From contig CAZARU010000017.1 of the NCBI GenBank assembly GCA_964487605.1, forward strand, positions 17,531 through 81,530: 64,000 nt of DNA. Reading direction: 5' to 3'. The translations under genes were made by a program, and so were the position numbers. The notes below the pieces were generated by a model, which did not search any database, was not told where the DNA came from, and worked only from the letters and a program-made list of their open reading frames with translations. Positions 25,095 to 33,887 of the stretch are shown here, in pieces (within the stretch, counting starts at the first letter, position 1; each line of letters opens with the position of its first letter). Source of the stretch: JAJDAH01 sp964487605. GTDB lineage: Bacteria > Myxococcota_A > Polyangia > Polyangiales > Polyangiaceae.

Positions 25095-27046
25095 TGTCGC
25101 GGCGTTTCCGCGCGCTCGGCGCCGGTCTCGGTGCCACGGCCATCGCGACCCTCGCGTCGGTGGCTTCCGCGCAGCCCACTCCCATCGAGATCCCCGTCCG
25201 CAACTTCAAGCCGGCCGTCTCGACGCGCGGCTTCTGGGTCACGGAGAACGGGAAGACGCTCGAGCACGTGTCGCCGTCCGCTCACCTGCTCCTCAGCTAC
25301 GTGAAGCGCCCGCTCCAGCTGGTGAACACGGACACCGACGAGAACCAGTCGGACATCATCGGCGACAGGTGGAACCTCGATCTGATGGTCGCCATCGGGT
25401 TCTTCGATCGCCTGGAGCTCGGGGTTGCCGTTCCCGCGACGCTCGCGCAGTCGGGCGACGACCTGCGCCTGCTCGACAGGCCGGCCGGAGACGAGCTGAA
25501 GGGAGCGTTCGGCGACCTCCGCGTCGTGCCGAAGGTGCGCCTCGGCACGACGGAGAACGGCGTGACGACCTTCTCCCTGGCAGTGCCGTTCTCGGTACCG
25601 TCGGGCAGCCGGGGAAACCTGCTCGGCGAGGACGGTCCGACGTTTTCGCCCACGGCGATCCTCTCGTTCGACGCCGAGGGCGTCGATGTCGGCATCAATC
25701 TGGGCGGGCGATTTCGCAAGAACGACGACATCGGCTTCAGCCAGTCGCAGCCGAACATCGCGCTGCGCGACGAGGTGTTCGCGTCGGTGGGGCCGAAGAT
25801 TCACCTCGTGAAGGACCACCTCGACCTGGTCGGCGACGTGTGGTTCTCGACCATCGTCGGCAAGGATCCGGACGTCGAGGAAATCCCCGTGGAGGCGCTC
25901 GGCGGGCTCCGCGGGTACTTCGCACAGGGGTGGTTGGCGGATCTCGGAGCCGGGGGAGGCCTCACGCGCGGCATCGGCGCGCCCGCGTTCCGCGTCGTGC
26001 TCGGCGTGGGTTACGAGTACGTGGAGGATCCGGATCCGGACAAGGACGGCATCAAGTACGACGCCGACAAGTGCCCGCTGGTGCCCGAGGACAAGGATGG
26101 ATTCCAGGACGTAGACGGGTGCCCCGACCCGGACAACGACAAGGACGGAATCCTCGACGCGAAGGATCGCTGCCCGCTCGACCCCGAGGACGCGGACAAG
26201 TTCGAGGACGAAGACGGTTGCCCGGATCCGGACAACGACAAGGACGGTATCAAGGATCCGGACGACGAGTGCCCGAACGAGCCGGAGGACATGGATCAGT
26301 TCCAGGATGCCGACGGCTGCCCGGACCTCGACAACGACAAGGACGGCGTGCTCGACAAGAGCGATCAGTGTCCGCTCGAGCCCGAGGACGTCGACACGTT
26401 CGAGGACGAGAACGGCTGTCCAGACCCGGACAACGACAAGGACGGGATCCTCGACAAGGACGACAAGTGCCCGCTCGAGCCGGAGGACAAGGACAACTTC
26501 CAGGACGAGGACGGCTGTCCGGATCCGGACAACGACGGCGACGGGATCCTGGACGGGAAGGACCAGTGTCCCAACGAGCCCGAGGTCATGAACGGCTTCG
26601 AGGACGAAGACGGCTGCCCGGACAAGAAGAAGGGGCCCGTCCAGATCGAGCACGGCAAGATCACCGCGCCGCCGGTGTTCTTCGCGACCAACAAGGACGT
26701 CATCCTGCCGCAGAGCTTCCCCATCCTCGAGCTGGTTGCCCAGACGTTCAAGGAGAACCCCTGGGTGAAGCGGGTCCGCGTCGAGGGGCACACGGACGAC
26801 AAGGGGAGCGACAAGTTCAACCTCGATCTGTCGGATCGTCGCGCGAAGAGCGTGATGAAGTTCCTCCTCGACGCAGGTGTCGAGCCGGAGCGCCTGGAGG
26901 CTCGAGGGTTCGGCGAGACTCAACCCATCGCGAGCAACAAGCAGGCTGCCGGCCGTGCGAAGAATCGCCGCGTCGAGTTCATCATCGTCGAGCCGCCGCT
27001 CCCGAAGGACGACACCGGCACCACCAAGTCGGCTGCGCCCGAGTAG
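25094..27046 (+). CDS. Outer-membrane barrel with TSP3 repeats and OmpA domain
   Basis: A 650-aa protein: signal peptide ending ASVASA, a beta-barrel-like region of about 290 residues (LDLMVAIGFFDRLELGVAVPATLAQ and similar alternating strands), six 33-residue TSP3 units with paired cysteines (DPDNDKDGILDxxDxCPLEPED) at about 312-510, and a C-terminal OmpA domain with EGHTDDKGSDKFN...LSDRRAKSV and KNRRVEFII. The peptidoglycan-binding Asp and Arg are intact. It should span the outer membrane and anchor to the wall. It is translationally coupled to the upstream MYXO-CTERM TSP3 protein, suggesting they work together at the surface. It converges with the next gene at a 3-base gap. Confidence 0.92.
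   Translation: MSRRFRALGAGLGATAIATLASVASAQPTPIEIPVRNFKPAVSTRGFWVTENGKTLEHVSPSAHLLLSYVKRPLQLVNTDTDENQSDIIGDRWNLDLMVAIGFFDRLELGVAVPATLAQSGDDLRLLDRPAGDELKGAFGDLRVVPKVRLGTTENGVTTFSLAVPFSVPSGSRGNLLGEDGPTFSPTAILSFDAEGVDVGINLGGRFRKNDDIGFSQSQPNIALRDEVFASVGPKIHLVKDHLDLVGDVWFSTIVGKDPDVEEIPVEALGGLRGYFAQGWLADLGAGGGLTRGIGAPAFRVVLGVGYEYVEDPDPDKDGIKYDADKCPLVPEDKDGFQDVDGCPDPDNDKDGILDAKDRCPLDPEDADKFEDEDGCPDPDNDKDGIKDPDDECPNEPEDMDQFQDADGCPDLDNDKDGVLDKSDQCPLEPEDVDTFEDENGCPDPDNDKDGILDKDDKCPLEPEDKDNFQDEDGCPDPDNDGDGILDGKDQCPNEPEVMNGFEDEDGCPDKKKGPVQIEHGKITAPPVFFATNKDVILPQSFPILELVAQTFKENPWVKRVRVEGHTDDKGSDKFNLDLSDRRAKSVMKFLLDAGVEPERLEARGFGETQPIASNKQAAGRAKNRRVEFIIVEPPLPKDDTGTTKSAAPE
26029..26627. repeat. Six 99-bp TSP3 units in OmpA-like gene
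   Basis: Six near-regular 99-base units coding 33-residue repeats of the form DPDNDKDGILD...CPLEPED...F(E/Q)DEDGCP, separating the barrel from the OmpA domain. The units are more uniform than the array in the preceding gene. Confidence 0.9.
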
Positions 27047-27049
27047 GAA

Positions 27050-28408
27050 TCAGCGGCCGCAGGAGGCGGCGATGCCGTTCTCGACGGTCTGCATCTCGCT
27101 GCCGCGAGCATCCACGGCTTCGGCCTTCCACTGGCGGAAGTGCTCGCAGGCCTTCGTGAGATCACCCGCCCGCAGCTCGCTCTGCGCGAGGTTCAACAGC
27201 ACCGCGGGGTGCGCCCGCAGCGCATAGGCGGCTTCGAACTCGCGCCGCGCCGTCGTGAAGTCGCCGGCGTCGTACGCCGTCACTCCTTTCGCGAAGTGTT
27301 CCCGGGCCTTCGTGACGTTCTCCTGTTGCGGTGGGTCCCCTTCCGTCGGCGCGGGCGGGTCTGGCGGAGTGGCCGGGGCGGGCTCGACGACCGCGGGGGC
27401 GGCCTTCGTCGGAGGTTCGACGGGCGTGGCGTCGGGCGGAGCTGGCGTGTGGGCTTCGCCCGGCGGCGCGTCGGGCTCGGGGCCTCTCGCGGGGGGCGCC
27501 GGCGGTGCGTACGTCACACCGAGGATCACCCGCGGTGAGACGCCCGCGGCGTCCGAGAGGCCGGGACCGAAACCGCCCGACAGCACGACGTCCTTGACCC
27601 GGAACCCCGCGGTGACGAGGCCGTGGGCGGACGTCGAGCGCCCCCCGAACAAGCTCTGGTCACCCCCCTCGCGCGGGAAGCGCGCATCCACCGAGAGCTC
27701 CGGCCCCACGGACAGCCGATCGTCGAGGAGCATCCAGTGCGCGCCGGCGCTGAACGCGATGCCACTGCCGATCTCGAGGGACGGATCGGCTGGGCGTGGG
27801 CGAGCCACGTAGCCCAGCGAAGCTCCGTAGGCGACGCTGCCGGCGCGCCCCTCCGCGCTGCCGCGCAGCGCGAGGCGAACGCTGCCGTCGCTCGTGAGGT
27901 GCTCCTGGCTCCCGGTCGGGAGCCACACGTCGAGCCCGACCGCGCCGTCGGGGACGCCGCCGCCACCCCGCAGCACGCGCGCACGGCCGCCCACGCGCAG
28001 GTCGCCGAGCTTGCCCCCCTCGGGCTCGTTGGCGGCGCCGGCTTCACCGCTCTGCGCGACCACGAAGGGGACCCCGGCGTGGGCGAAGACCAGATCGCCG
28101 AGAGTCAGGCCTCCGCCCAGGTCGAGGGTGAACGCGCTCGCGACGATCTCGCGCTGCTCCCCGGTCTGCAGATCCGTGCGTCGGAGGAGCGGCCGGTAGG
28201 CGTAGACACCGAGGAGTCGTGCGCTCGGCACGAGGTGCCCGTCGGCCCGAGCCCCGGGGACCGTGGCGAAGCGATCGCCCGCGGTAGAGGGCACGAAGCC
28301 GTCGAGCGCGAAGCCGTCCTCGAACCGCGCCGACAGCGAGTCCTGGGCGGCAGCGCCGGGTGCGGCCAGGAGGCAGGCCACGGCCAGTAGGGTAGGGGAA
28401 CGAAGCAC
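27050..28408 (-). CDS. Outer-membrane barrel protein with C-terminal TPR
   Basis: A 452-aa exported protein. A GTG at 28408 preceded by AGGAG gives a signal peptide (LLAVACLLAAPGAAAQ). Residues about 20-310 are an alternating beta-strand region (SAFTLDLGGGLTLGDLVFAHAGVPF, AVGLDVWLPTGSQEHL) like the barrel of its TSP3/OmpA neighbour. A Pro/Ala-rich linker follows, then two TPR-type helices (AKGVTAYDAGDFTTARREFEAAYAL) and a Cys pair. Having the TPR at the C-terminus implies periplasmic protein contacts. It converges on the TSP3/OmpA gene with three bases between stops; the shared barrel type suggests a common surface assembly. Confidence 0.78.
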   Translation of the reverse strand: MLRSPTLLAVACLLAAPGAAAQDSLSARFEDGFALDGFVPSTAGDRFATVPGARADGHLVPSARLLGVYAYRPLLRRTDLQTGEQREIVASAFTLDLGGGLTLGDLVFAHAGVPFVVAQSGEAGAANEPEGGKLGDLRVGGRARVLRGGGGVPDGAVGLDVWLPTGSQEHLTSDGSVRLALRGSAEGRAGSVAYGASLGYVARPRPADPSLEIGSGIAFSAGAHWMLLDDRLSVGPELSVDARFPREGGDQSLFGGRSTSAHGLVTAGFRVKDVVLSGGFGPGLSDAAGVSPRVILGVTYAPPAPPARGPEPDAPPGEAHTPAPPDATPVEPPTKAAPAVVEPAPATPPDPPAPTEGDPPQQENVTKAREHFAKGVTAYDAGDFTTARREFEAAYALRAHPAVLLNLAQSELRAGDLTKACEHFRQWKAEAVDARGSEMQTVENGIAASCGR

Positions 28409-28565
28409 GGCGGACTCCTGCGGCGACAGCCTCCGAGGGCACGCCGAGGCAACGCGATCTATCCGGCCGGGGAACCCGTTACAAGTCGCCGCGGGGAGGG
28501 AGCCCCGAAGACGACCTGCGAACGCGACGTTGCACACGGCCAGCGCGCGCTAGATTCGTACGTCG

Positions 28566-29087
28566 TTGGCTGAGTCGACCTGGATCTTCGGCTATGGGTC
28601 GCTCGTCTGGCGGCCCGCGTTCGACTTCGTCGAGCGCGAGGTCGGCCTGGTTCACGGGTACGCGCGGAGGTTCTGGCAGGGGTCCAGCGACCATCGCGGG
28701 GTGCCTGGGGCGCCGGGTCGCGTCGTCACGCTCGTCGCAGCGGCGGACGAGTCGTGCGCCGGAGTCGCGTACCGGATCGCCCCCGAGCGGGCGCACGCAA
28801 CCCTGGCCCGACTGGACGAACGCGAGCGGGGTGGCTACGAACGCGCGCGCGTGGACGTCGAGCTCGCCGAGGGTGCCTGCGTGCGGGCGGTGACCTGGGT
28901 GGCCTCGCCCTCGAACCCCAACTACCTCGGCGAAGCGTCGCTGGATGCCATGGCGCGCGTCGTGCGCTCCAGTCGCGGACCGAGCGGCCACAACGTGGAG
29001 TACGTGCTGGAACTCGCCCGCGCGCTCGGGCGGCTGGGGGTTCGCGACGCCCACGTCGAAGCGCTCGCGGCGCTCGTGGGGGACTGA
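28566..29087 (+). CDS. ChaC-like gamma-glutamylcyclotransferase
   Basis: A 173-aa cytosolic protein of the ChaC family, which releases 5-oxoproline from glutathione or related gamma-glutamyl peptides. The substrate loop FGYGSLVWRP is at residues 8-17, and the catalytic Glu lies in LDERERGGYER (about 83-93). The SPNPNYLG-type segment reads SPSNPNYLGEAS. Length is normal. The start is a TTG at 28566, 157 bases from the divergent barrel gene. It could recycle glutathione or act on gamma-glutamyl amides such as those made by the glutamine-synthetase-like ligase, although they are 15 kb apart. Confidence 0.88.
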   Translation: MAESTWIFGYGSLVWRPAFDFVEREVGLVHGYARRFWQGSSDHRGVPGAPGRVVTLVAAADESCAGVAYRIAPERAHATLARLDERERGGYERARVDVELAEGACVRAVTWVASPSNPNYLGEASLDAMARVVRSSRGPSGHNVEYVLELARALGRLGVRDAHVEALAALVGD

Positions 29088-29101
29088 TCCTCGTCCCGCG
29101 C

Positions 29102-30250
29102 TCAGGTCGCGAACATCGTCGCGGCGAGCCTCCTGCGGTGGTGCATCGCGTCGCCGAGCGTCCCGCGGGTCCACAGGGCGCGCTTGAAGTAGAAGTGGAC
29201 GTCGCAGTCCCAGGTGAAGCCGAAGCCGCCGTGGAGCTGCACCGCCTTTCGTGCCGCGAAGGCGAACGTGTCGCTCGCGAGGGCCTTGGCCATGCGGGCG
29301 GGGACCTCGGCCGCGCTGGGGGCATGCGTGAGGCACGACGCGGCGGCCAGAGCCTGCGACCGCAGGAGCTCGGCGTTCACCATCATGTCCACGATGGGGT
29401 GCTTCACGGCCTGGAACGACGCGATGGCCCGGCCGAACTGCTGCCGCTCTGCGGCGTAGTCTCGGGTGATTCCGAGCAGCGCTTCCTGCGCTCCCGACGC
29501 CTCGCAGGCCAGCAGGACGAAGCCCAGCACGTGGGTACCGCGCAACGCTTCGAGTCCGTCGCCGTCGAGGCGCGCGGTTCTGGGCACCCGAGCACCCCGA
29601 AACACGATCCGCGCCGTGCGTCGGGTCGTGTCGAGCGGCACGTCGGCCGTCGCCACGACGCCTGCTCGTGGCAGCTCCACGGCGTACACACCGATGCCGC
29701 CGTCGTTCTCGCGCGCCGGCACCAGCACCACATCCGCGCGCGAGCCGAAGAGCACGTGCGTCTTCGTTCCCTCCAGGATCACGTCGCTCCCGGCCACGGT
29801 AGCCGTGGTCTTCACCGCGGCCGGATCCCAGTCGGGATCGGGCTCGGTGAGCGCGACGGTGCCGATGCTCGATCCCGACGCAACGGCCGCTGCGAGGCCG
29901 TCGCGGTGCTGCGCCGTGCCCGATCGAACCAGCAGGTCGAGCGCCATCACGGAGCCCAGGTACGGCGACGGCAGGAGGCACCGGCCCATCTCTTCCGCCA
30001 GGAGGCCGAGGTGCAGGTGGTCGAGGCCGGCGCCCCCGATGCTCTCGGGTGCCGTGAGGCCGATCCACCCGAGGTCCGCCAGGCCCCTCCAGGTGCCCTC
30101 GTCGAACCCGGCGTCGTCGGTGGCGAGCCGCCGGACCTCGGTCATGGGGCAGCGGTCGGCGAGGAACTTCCGCGCGGCGCGTCGCGCGAGCTCGTGTTCC
30201 TCCGTGAAGCCGAAGTCGGCGGGGATCGGTGCGGTGTCGAGGGCTGTCAT
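29102..30250 (-). CDS. Acyl-CoA dehydrogenase (small subunit type)
   Basis: A 382-aa FAD enzyme of the acyl-CoA dehydrogenase family. It has GLTAPESIGGAGLDH near the N-terminus, a shortened middle domain (ALTEPDPDWDP, then VILEGTKTHVLFG), and the C-terminal helical domain with ERQQFGRAIASFQAVKHPIVDM and QLHGGFGFTWDCDVHFYFKR. The usual EIQ-type active-site stretch near the end is absent. This divergent type commonly pairs with a full acyl-CoA dehydrogenase as a heteromer, as with the sterol-degrading FadE pairs. The gene starts seven bases after the stop of such a partner. The ATG at 30250 is preferred; an earlier in-frame one would run into the partner gene. Confidence 0.9.
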   Translation of the reverse strand: MTALDTAPIPADFGFTEEHELARRAARKFLADRCPMTEVRRLATDDAGFDEGTWRGLADLGWIGLTAPESIGGAGLDHLHLGLLAEEMGRCLLPSPYLGSVMALDLLVRSGTAQHRDGLAAAVASGSSIGTVALTEPDPDWDPAAVKTTATVAGSDVILEGTKTHVLFGSRADVVLVPARENDGGIGVYAVELPRAGVVATADVPLDTTRRTARIVFRGARVPRTARLDGDGLEALRGTHVLGFVLLACEASGAQEALLGITRDYAAERQQFGRAIASFQAVKHPIVDMMVNAELLRSQALAAASCLTHAPSAAEVPARMAKALASDTFAFAARKAVQLHGGFGFTWDCDVHFYFKRALWTRGTLGDAMHHRRRLAATMFAT

Positions 30251-30257
30251 GACGCGC

Positions 30258-31475
30258 TCACTTGCTCTTCGGCAGGCCGAGGACCCGCTCCCCGAGGATG
30301 TTCCGCTGGATCTCGCTCGTGCCCCCGCCAATGGTCATGCCGAAGGAGTTCATGTAGCCGCGAGGCCACTCCGCCGCGTCCGGCGCGTTCGGATCACCGA
30401 GCCACAGCGCGGCGTCCGGTCCCAGCACCTCGCAGGCCAGCTCCGTCACGCGCTGGTTCCACTCGGACGAGACGAGCTTCGTCATCATGCGAAGCGCCAT
30501 CGGGCGGTCCCCCACGAGGCCAGGCACGCCGGACCGCATGGCGGAGAGCCCCATCGCGGAGGACTCGATCCAGAGCTGCGCGAGGCGATCCCGCACCACG
30601 GCGTCGTCGGACGCCGCGCCGCCGTCGCGGTGCGCGCTCCGTGCGACGCGCGCGAGCCGATCCATCTGCCTGGCGAACCCCGCGGCGCGCTCGCGGCCGG
30701 AGCTCTCCGCCGCGCCCCGCTCGAAGAGCAGCGTGGTCATGGCGACCTGCCACCCCTGGCCCTCCGCGCCGAGCAGCGCGTCCTCGGGCATCGGTGCTCG
30801 ATCGAACAGGACCTGATTGAACCCGCCCTCGCCGGTCATCTTGACCAGGGGCTGCACGGTCACCCCCTCGGTGCGCATCGGGAACAGGAAGTAGGACAGG
30901 CCGGCGTACTTCTGCGCCTCGGGATCCGTCCGGGCCAGCAGGATCATCCACGTGGAGACGTGGGCCAGGGTGGTCCACACCTTGTGGCCCGTGACCTCCC
31001 AGCCACCGCTAGACCGGGCAGCGCGCGTGGTCAGACCGGCGAGGTCCGAACCGGCGCCCGGCTCGCTGAAGCCTTGACACCAGATCTCGTCGCCCCTCAA
31101 GAGCGGTGGCAGCATCCGCTTCTTCTGGGCTTCGGTGCCGTAGGTCAGGATCGTCGGGCCGGCCCAGTGAAGACCGATGACGTTGACCAAGAACGGTGCG
31201 CCCGCGCGCGTCAGCGCCTGCATGACCAGGCGGTGCTTCGCCGGCGCCACACCGCGACCGCCGTACTCCTCGGGCACGTCGAACCCCACGTATCCGGCGT
31301 CGTAGACACGTCGCTGCCAGTCGCGCAGAAAATCGAACTGGCGGTCGGACTCGACCTCCAGGAACGTCTGGGGAAGCTTGAACCCGGGCGGCGCAGGCTT
31401 GTTGGCTGCCATCCAGGCCTCGACCTCCTGGCGAAATGCGAGGAGCTCCTCGGTCTCGGGGGTGTCGTCCGGCAT
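30258..31475 (-). CDS. Acyl-CoA dehydrogenase (large partner)
   Basis: A 405-aa acyl-CoA dehydrogenase with VPEEYGGRG, the FAD-binding CQGFSEPGAGSDLAGL and GWEVTGHKVWTTLAH segments, and the C-terminal IGGGTSEIQRNILGERVLGLPKSK. It oxidises acyl-CoA thioesters to enoyl-CoA, passing electrons to ETF. It is first in a two-gene unit with the divergent smaller dehydrogenase, likely a heteromeric pair acting on bulky or branched acyl-CoAs. The ATG at 31475 faces another acyl-CoA dehydrogenase gene across 132 bases. Confidence 0.93.
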   Translation of the reverse strand: MPDDTPETEELLAFRQEVEAWMAANKPAPPGFKLPQTFLEVESDRQFDFLRDWQRRVYDAGYVGFDVPEEYGGRGVAPAKHRLVMQALTRAGAPFLVNVIGLHWAGPTILTYGTEAQKKRMLPPLLRGDEIWCQGFSEPGAGSDLAGLTTRAARSSGGWEVTGHKVWTTLAHVSTWMILLARTDPEAQKYAGLSYFLFPMRTEGVTVQPLVKMTGEGGFNQVLFDRAPMPEDALLGAEGQGWQVAMTTLLFERGAAESSGRERAAGFARQMDRLARVARSAHRDGGAASDDAVVRDRLAQLWIESSAMGLSAMRSGVPGLVGDRPMALRMMTKLVSSEWNQRVTELACEVLGPDAALWLGDPNAPDAAEWPRGYMNSFGMTIGGGTSEIQRNILGERVLGLPKSK

Positions 31476-31607
31476 GGCGCGACGATACCGGATCCGCGCC
31501 GAGCGGGGGCAGGGGTCAGCTCCGGCTGGAAGGCCGGCGCCGGGAGCTTCCCCCGGAGGTTCACGGCTGCAAGACTGCCGGGGAAAGCGCTCACCAAGGA
31601 GCCCCGA

Positions 31608-32846
31608 ATGATCGAGTGGAGCGAACAGCATCGAGCCATCCGCGACATGGTCCGGCGTTTCGTCGAGACCGAGATCGCGCCGAACCTGGCCAGGTACGAG
31701 CACGAGAACGAGCCCCCGTACGACGTCCTGCGGAAGATGGTCACGACCTTCGGCCTCAAGGAGATGGCCAAGATGCGCTTCGAGGCGCAGATCGCCCGGG
31801 AGAAGGCCGGCAAGGTCCGGCCCGACGAAGACGACGGCGAGAAGAAGGCGTCGCCCGAGGCTGCCGATGCGACGGCGATGCAGCTCATCCCGATCGTCGA
31901 GCTCTGCAGGTACAGCCCGGGCATGGTCACGGCCCTCGGCGTGAGCATGGGGCTGACGGCGAACGCCATCCTCCGTCGGGGGACCATTGCGCAGAAGGAG
32001 CGCTGGGCGCTGCCGCTCCTGACGCTGGAGAAGGTCGGCGCCTGGGCCATCACCGAGCCCGGATCGGGCTCGGACGCGTTCGGCAGCATGCGGTCCACCG
32101 CGCGCAGGAGCGGTGACGGGTACGTGCTCAACGGTCAGAAGACGTTCATCACGAACGGGCCGTACGCGGACACCATCGTGTTCATCTGCAAGCTCGACGA
32201 GGGAGGCTCCGATCCCGAGCGCCTCAAGGCGGCCAAGGCCCTGAGCTTCGTGCTCGACAAGGGAATGCCGGGCCTGACGCAGTCCAAGCCCCTCAGGAAG
32301 ATGGGCCTGCACTCCTCGCCCACCGGTGAGCTCTTCCTGGAAGACGTAGCGGTCGGCAAGGACCGGCTCATCGGCGAGACCGAGGAGCAGCCGGCTCGCT
32401 CGGGGGCGAAGGAGACGTTCACGGCGGAGCGCACGGGTGTGGCGGCGATGGCGCTGGGGGTGATCGAGCGTTGTCTGCAGCTCTCGGTGGAGTACGCCAA
32501 GACCCGCGTTCAGTTCGGGCGTCCCATCGGCGAGTTTCAGCTCATCCAGCTCAAGATCGCCAAGATGGAGGTCGCACGGATGAACGTGCAGAACATCGTG
32601 TTCCGTCAGATCGAGATGGCTGGCCACGGCAAGAGCATGGGGCTGGCCGAAGCCTCGGCCTGCAAGCTCTACGCTGCCGGTGCCGCCATGGAGACGGCGC
32701 TCGAAGCCGTCCAGCTCTTCGGTGGCAACGGCTACATGGCCGAGTATCAGGTGGAGCAGCTCTGCCGTGACGCGAAGGTGCTGCAGATCTACGGCGGGAC
32801 CGACGAGATCCAGATCTCCCAGATCGCGCGCACGCTCCTGGCGTGA
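31608..32846 (+). CDS. Acyl-CoA dehydrogenase
   Basis: A 412-aa acyl-CoA dehydrogenase. AWAITEPGSGSDAFGSM and LNGQKTFITNGPYAD form the FAD/substrate loops; RVQFGRPIGEFQLIQ and LFGGNGYMAEYQVE follow, with the end IYGGTDEIQISQIARTLL. An insertion rich in Lys/Glu at about residues 60-85 (REKAGKVRPDEDDGEKKAS) is unusual. AAGGAG precedes the ATG at 31608. It is divergent from the two-subunit dehydrogenase operon, so one control region may serve both. Its stop overlaps the next gene's GTG. Confidence 0.94.
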   Translation: MIEWSEQHRAIRDMVRRFVETEIAPNLARYEHENEPPYDVLRKMVTTFGLKEMAKMRFEAQIAREKAGKVRPDEDDGEKKASPEAADATAMQLIPIVELCRYSPGMVTALGVSMGLTANAILRRGTIAQKERWALPLLTLEKVGAWAITEPGSGSDAFGSMRSTARRSGDGYVLNGQKTFITNGPYADTIVFICKLDEGGSDPERLKAAKALSFVLDKGMPGLTQSKPLRKMGLHSSPTGELFLEDVAVGKDRLIGETEEQPARSGAKETFTAERTGVAAMALGVIERCLQLSVEYAKTRVQFGRPIGEFQLIQLKIAKMEVARMNVQNIVFRQIEMAGHGKSMGLAEASACKLYAAGAAMETALEAVQLFGGNGYMAEYQVEQLCRDAKVLQIYGGTDEIQISQIARTLLA

Positions 32847-33841
32847 GGGCGGTGGCGCGCACACGGCGCTGGCTCGGGCCGGTGCTCTTCGGTGCCTGGA
32901 CCGTGGTCGCGGGCTGTCGTGAACGCCCTGCGAACACCGAGCGCGTCACGACGGAGGCGCGCGGCGCCGCCACGGGTTCGGTCGGCACGGTCGTGTCGGG
33001 TCGCCCCGCGCGTGGCCGGTGTCCGGGGCACACGCCGCCCGTGGCGCGCGGCCGCGTGACGGAGAGCGCAATCGACGAGGCTTCGGGTCTCGTGGCGAGT
33101 CGGAGTCAGGCCGGGGTGCTGTGGGTGCACAACGACTCCGGGGACTCGCCGCGCGTCTTCGCGCTGAGCGACGAGGGGCGCCTCGCCGGAACGTTCTCCG
33201 TGACCGGGGCGTCGGCGTTCGACTGGGAGGACATTGCCATCGCCCGGCGCGGCGAGGTCTGGGATCTGCTCGTCGGCGACCTGGGCGACAACGCGACGGC
33301 GCGCGCGGACGTCGTGGTCTACCGCTTCGAGGAGCCCCGGATCGTCGCGGGCGCACCTCCGACGGTGCGCGCCACTGCTGCTGCGACGACCTTGCGCTTT
33401 CGCTACGGTGACGGCGCCGCTCACGACGCCGAGGCGCTCGCCGTCGACCCACGGGGCGGCGATCTGTACGTGGTCACCAAGGAGACGCGCAGGCCGGCGG
33501 TGATCTTTCGCGCTCGCGCGCCCTTCGATTCCGGCGGCGTGCTGGAGCGGGTCGGGGAAGTAGACGTCGGTGCCGGTCACGGCAAGGGTCACCGCGTCAC
33601 CGCAGCCGACGTCTCGGCGGACGGCCGCTGGATTCTCCTGCGTACGTACTTGAAGCTCCTGTTGTTCGAGCGTCGCGAAGGAGAGCAGGTCGCCACCGCG
33701 CTAGGGCGTGCGCCATGTGAGCTCCCGCCGCCCGGCGAACCCCAGGGAGAGGCTGCGGCGTTCAGCCAGGACGGCCGTGGCGTCTTCACCACGAGCGAGC
33801 TGACGGGTCAGCCGCTCCACTTCGTGGCGTTCGACCCCTGA
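32843..33841 (+). CDS. Exported beta-propeller-like lipoprotein
   Basis: A 332-aa predicted lipoprotein (lipobox TVVAGC). The body looks like a beta-propeller (ASGLVASRSQAGVLWVHNDSGDSPRVFALSDEGRL, EDIAIARRGEVWDLLVGDLGDN, DAEALAVDPRGGDLYVVTKE), with repeated D-x-A-(I/L)-A strands as in lactonase or esterase-like phytase propellers. Catalytic assignment is not possible from sequence alone. The GTG start overlaps the stop of the acyl-CoA dehydrogenase (GTGA), so it is cotranslated with it. Confidence 0.72.
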   Translation: MRAVARTRRWLGPVLFGAWTVVAGCRERPANTERVTTEARGAATGSVGTVVSGRPARGRCPGHTPPVARGRVTESAIDEASGLVASRSQAGVLWVHNDSGDSPRVFALSDEGRLAGTFSVTGASAFDWEDIAIARRGEVWDLLVGDLGDNATARADVVVYRFEEPRIVAGAPPTVRATAAATTLRFRYGDGAAHDAEALAVDPRGGDLYVVTKETRRPAVIFRARAPFDSGGVLERVGEVDVGAGHGKGHRVTAADVSADGRWILLRTYLKLLLFERREGEQVATALGRAPCELPPPGEPQGEAAAFSQDGRGVFTTSELTGQPLHFVAFDP

Positions 33842-33887
33842 CGGTCCCCGGTACCGAGCGCGCGATTTCCCGGGTCGGGAGGAGCGG

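Noticed and set aside
29466..31607. Long N-terminal extension of the plus-strand acyl-CoA dehydrogenase
   Set aside because: It runs antisense through two other dehydrogenase genes; the ATG at 31608 with AAGGAG gives the normal family length.
31476..32864. Minus-strand extension of the large acyl-CoA dehydrogenase frame
   Set aside because: Antisense to the third acyl-CoA dehydrogenase; the ATG at 31475 gives the full normal protein.
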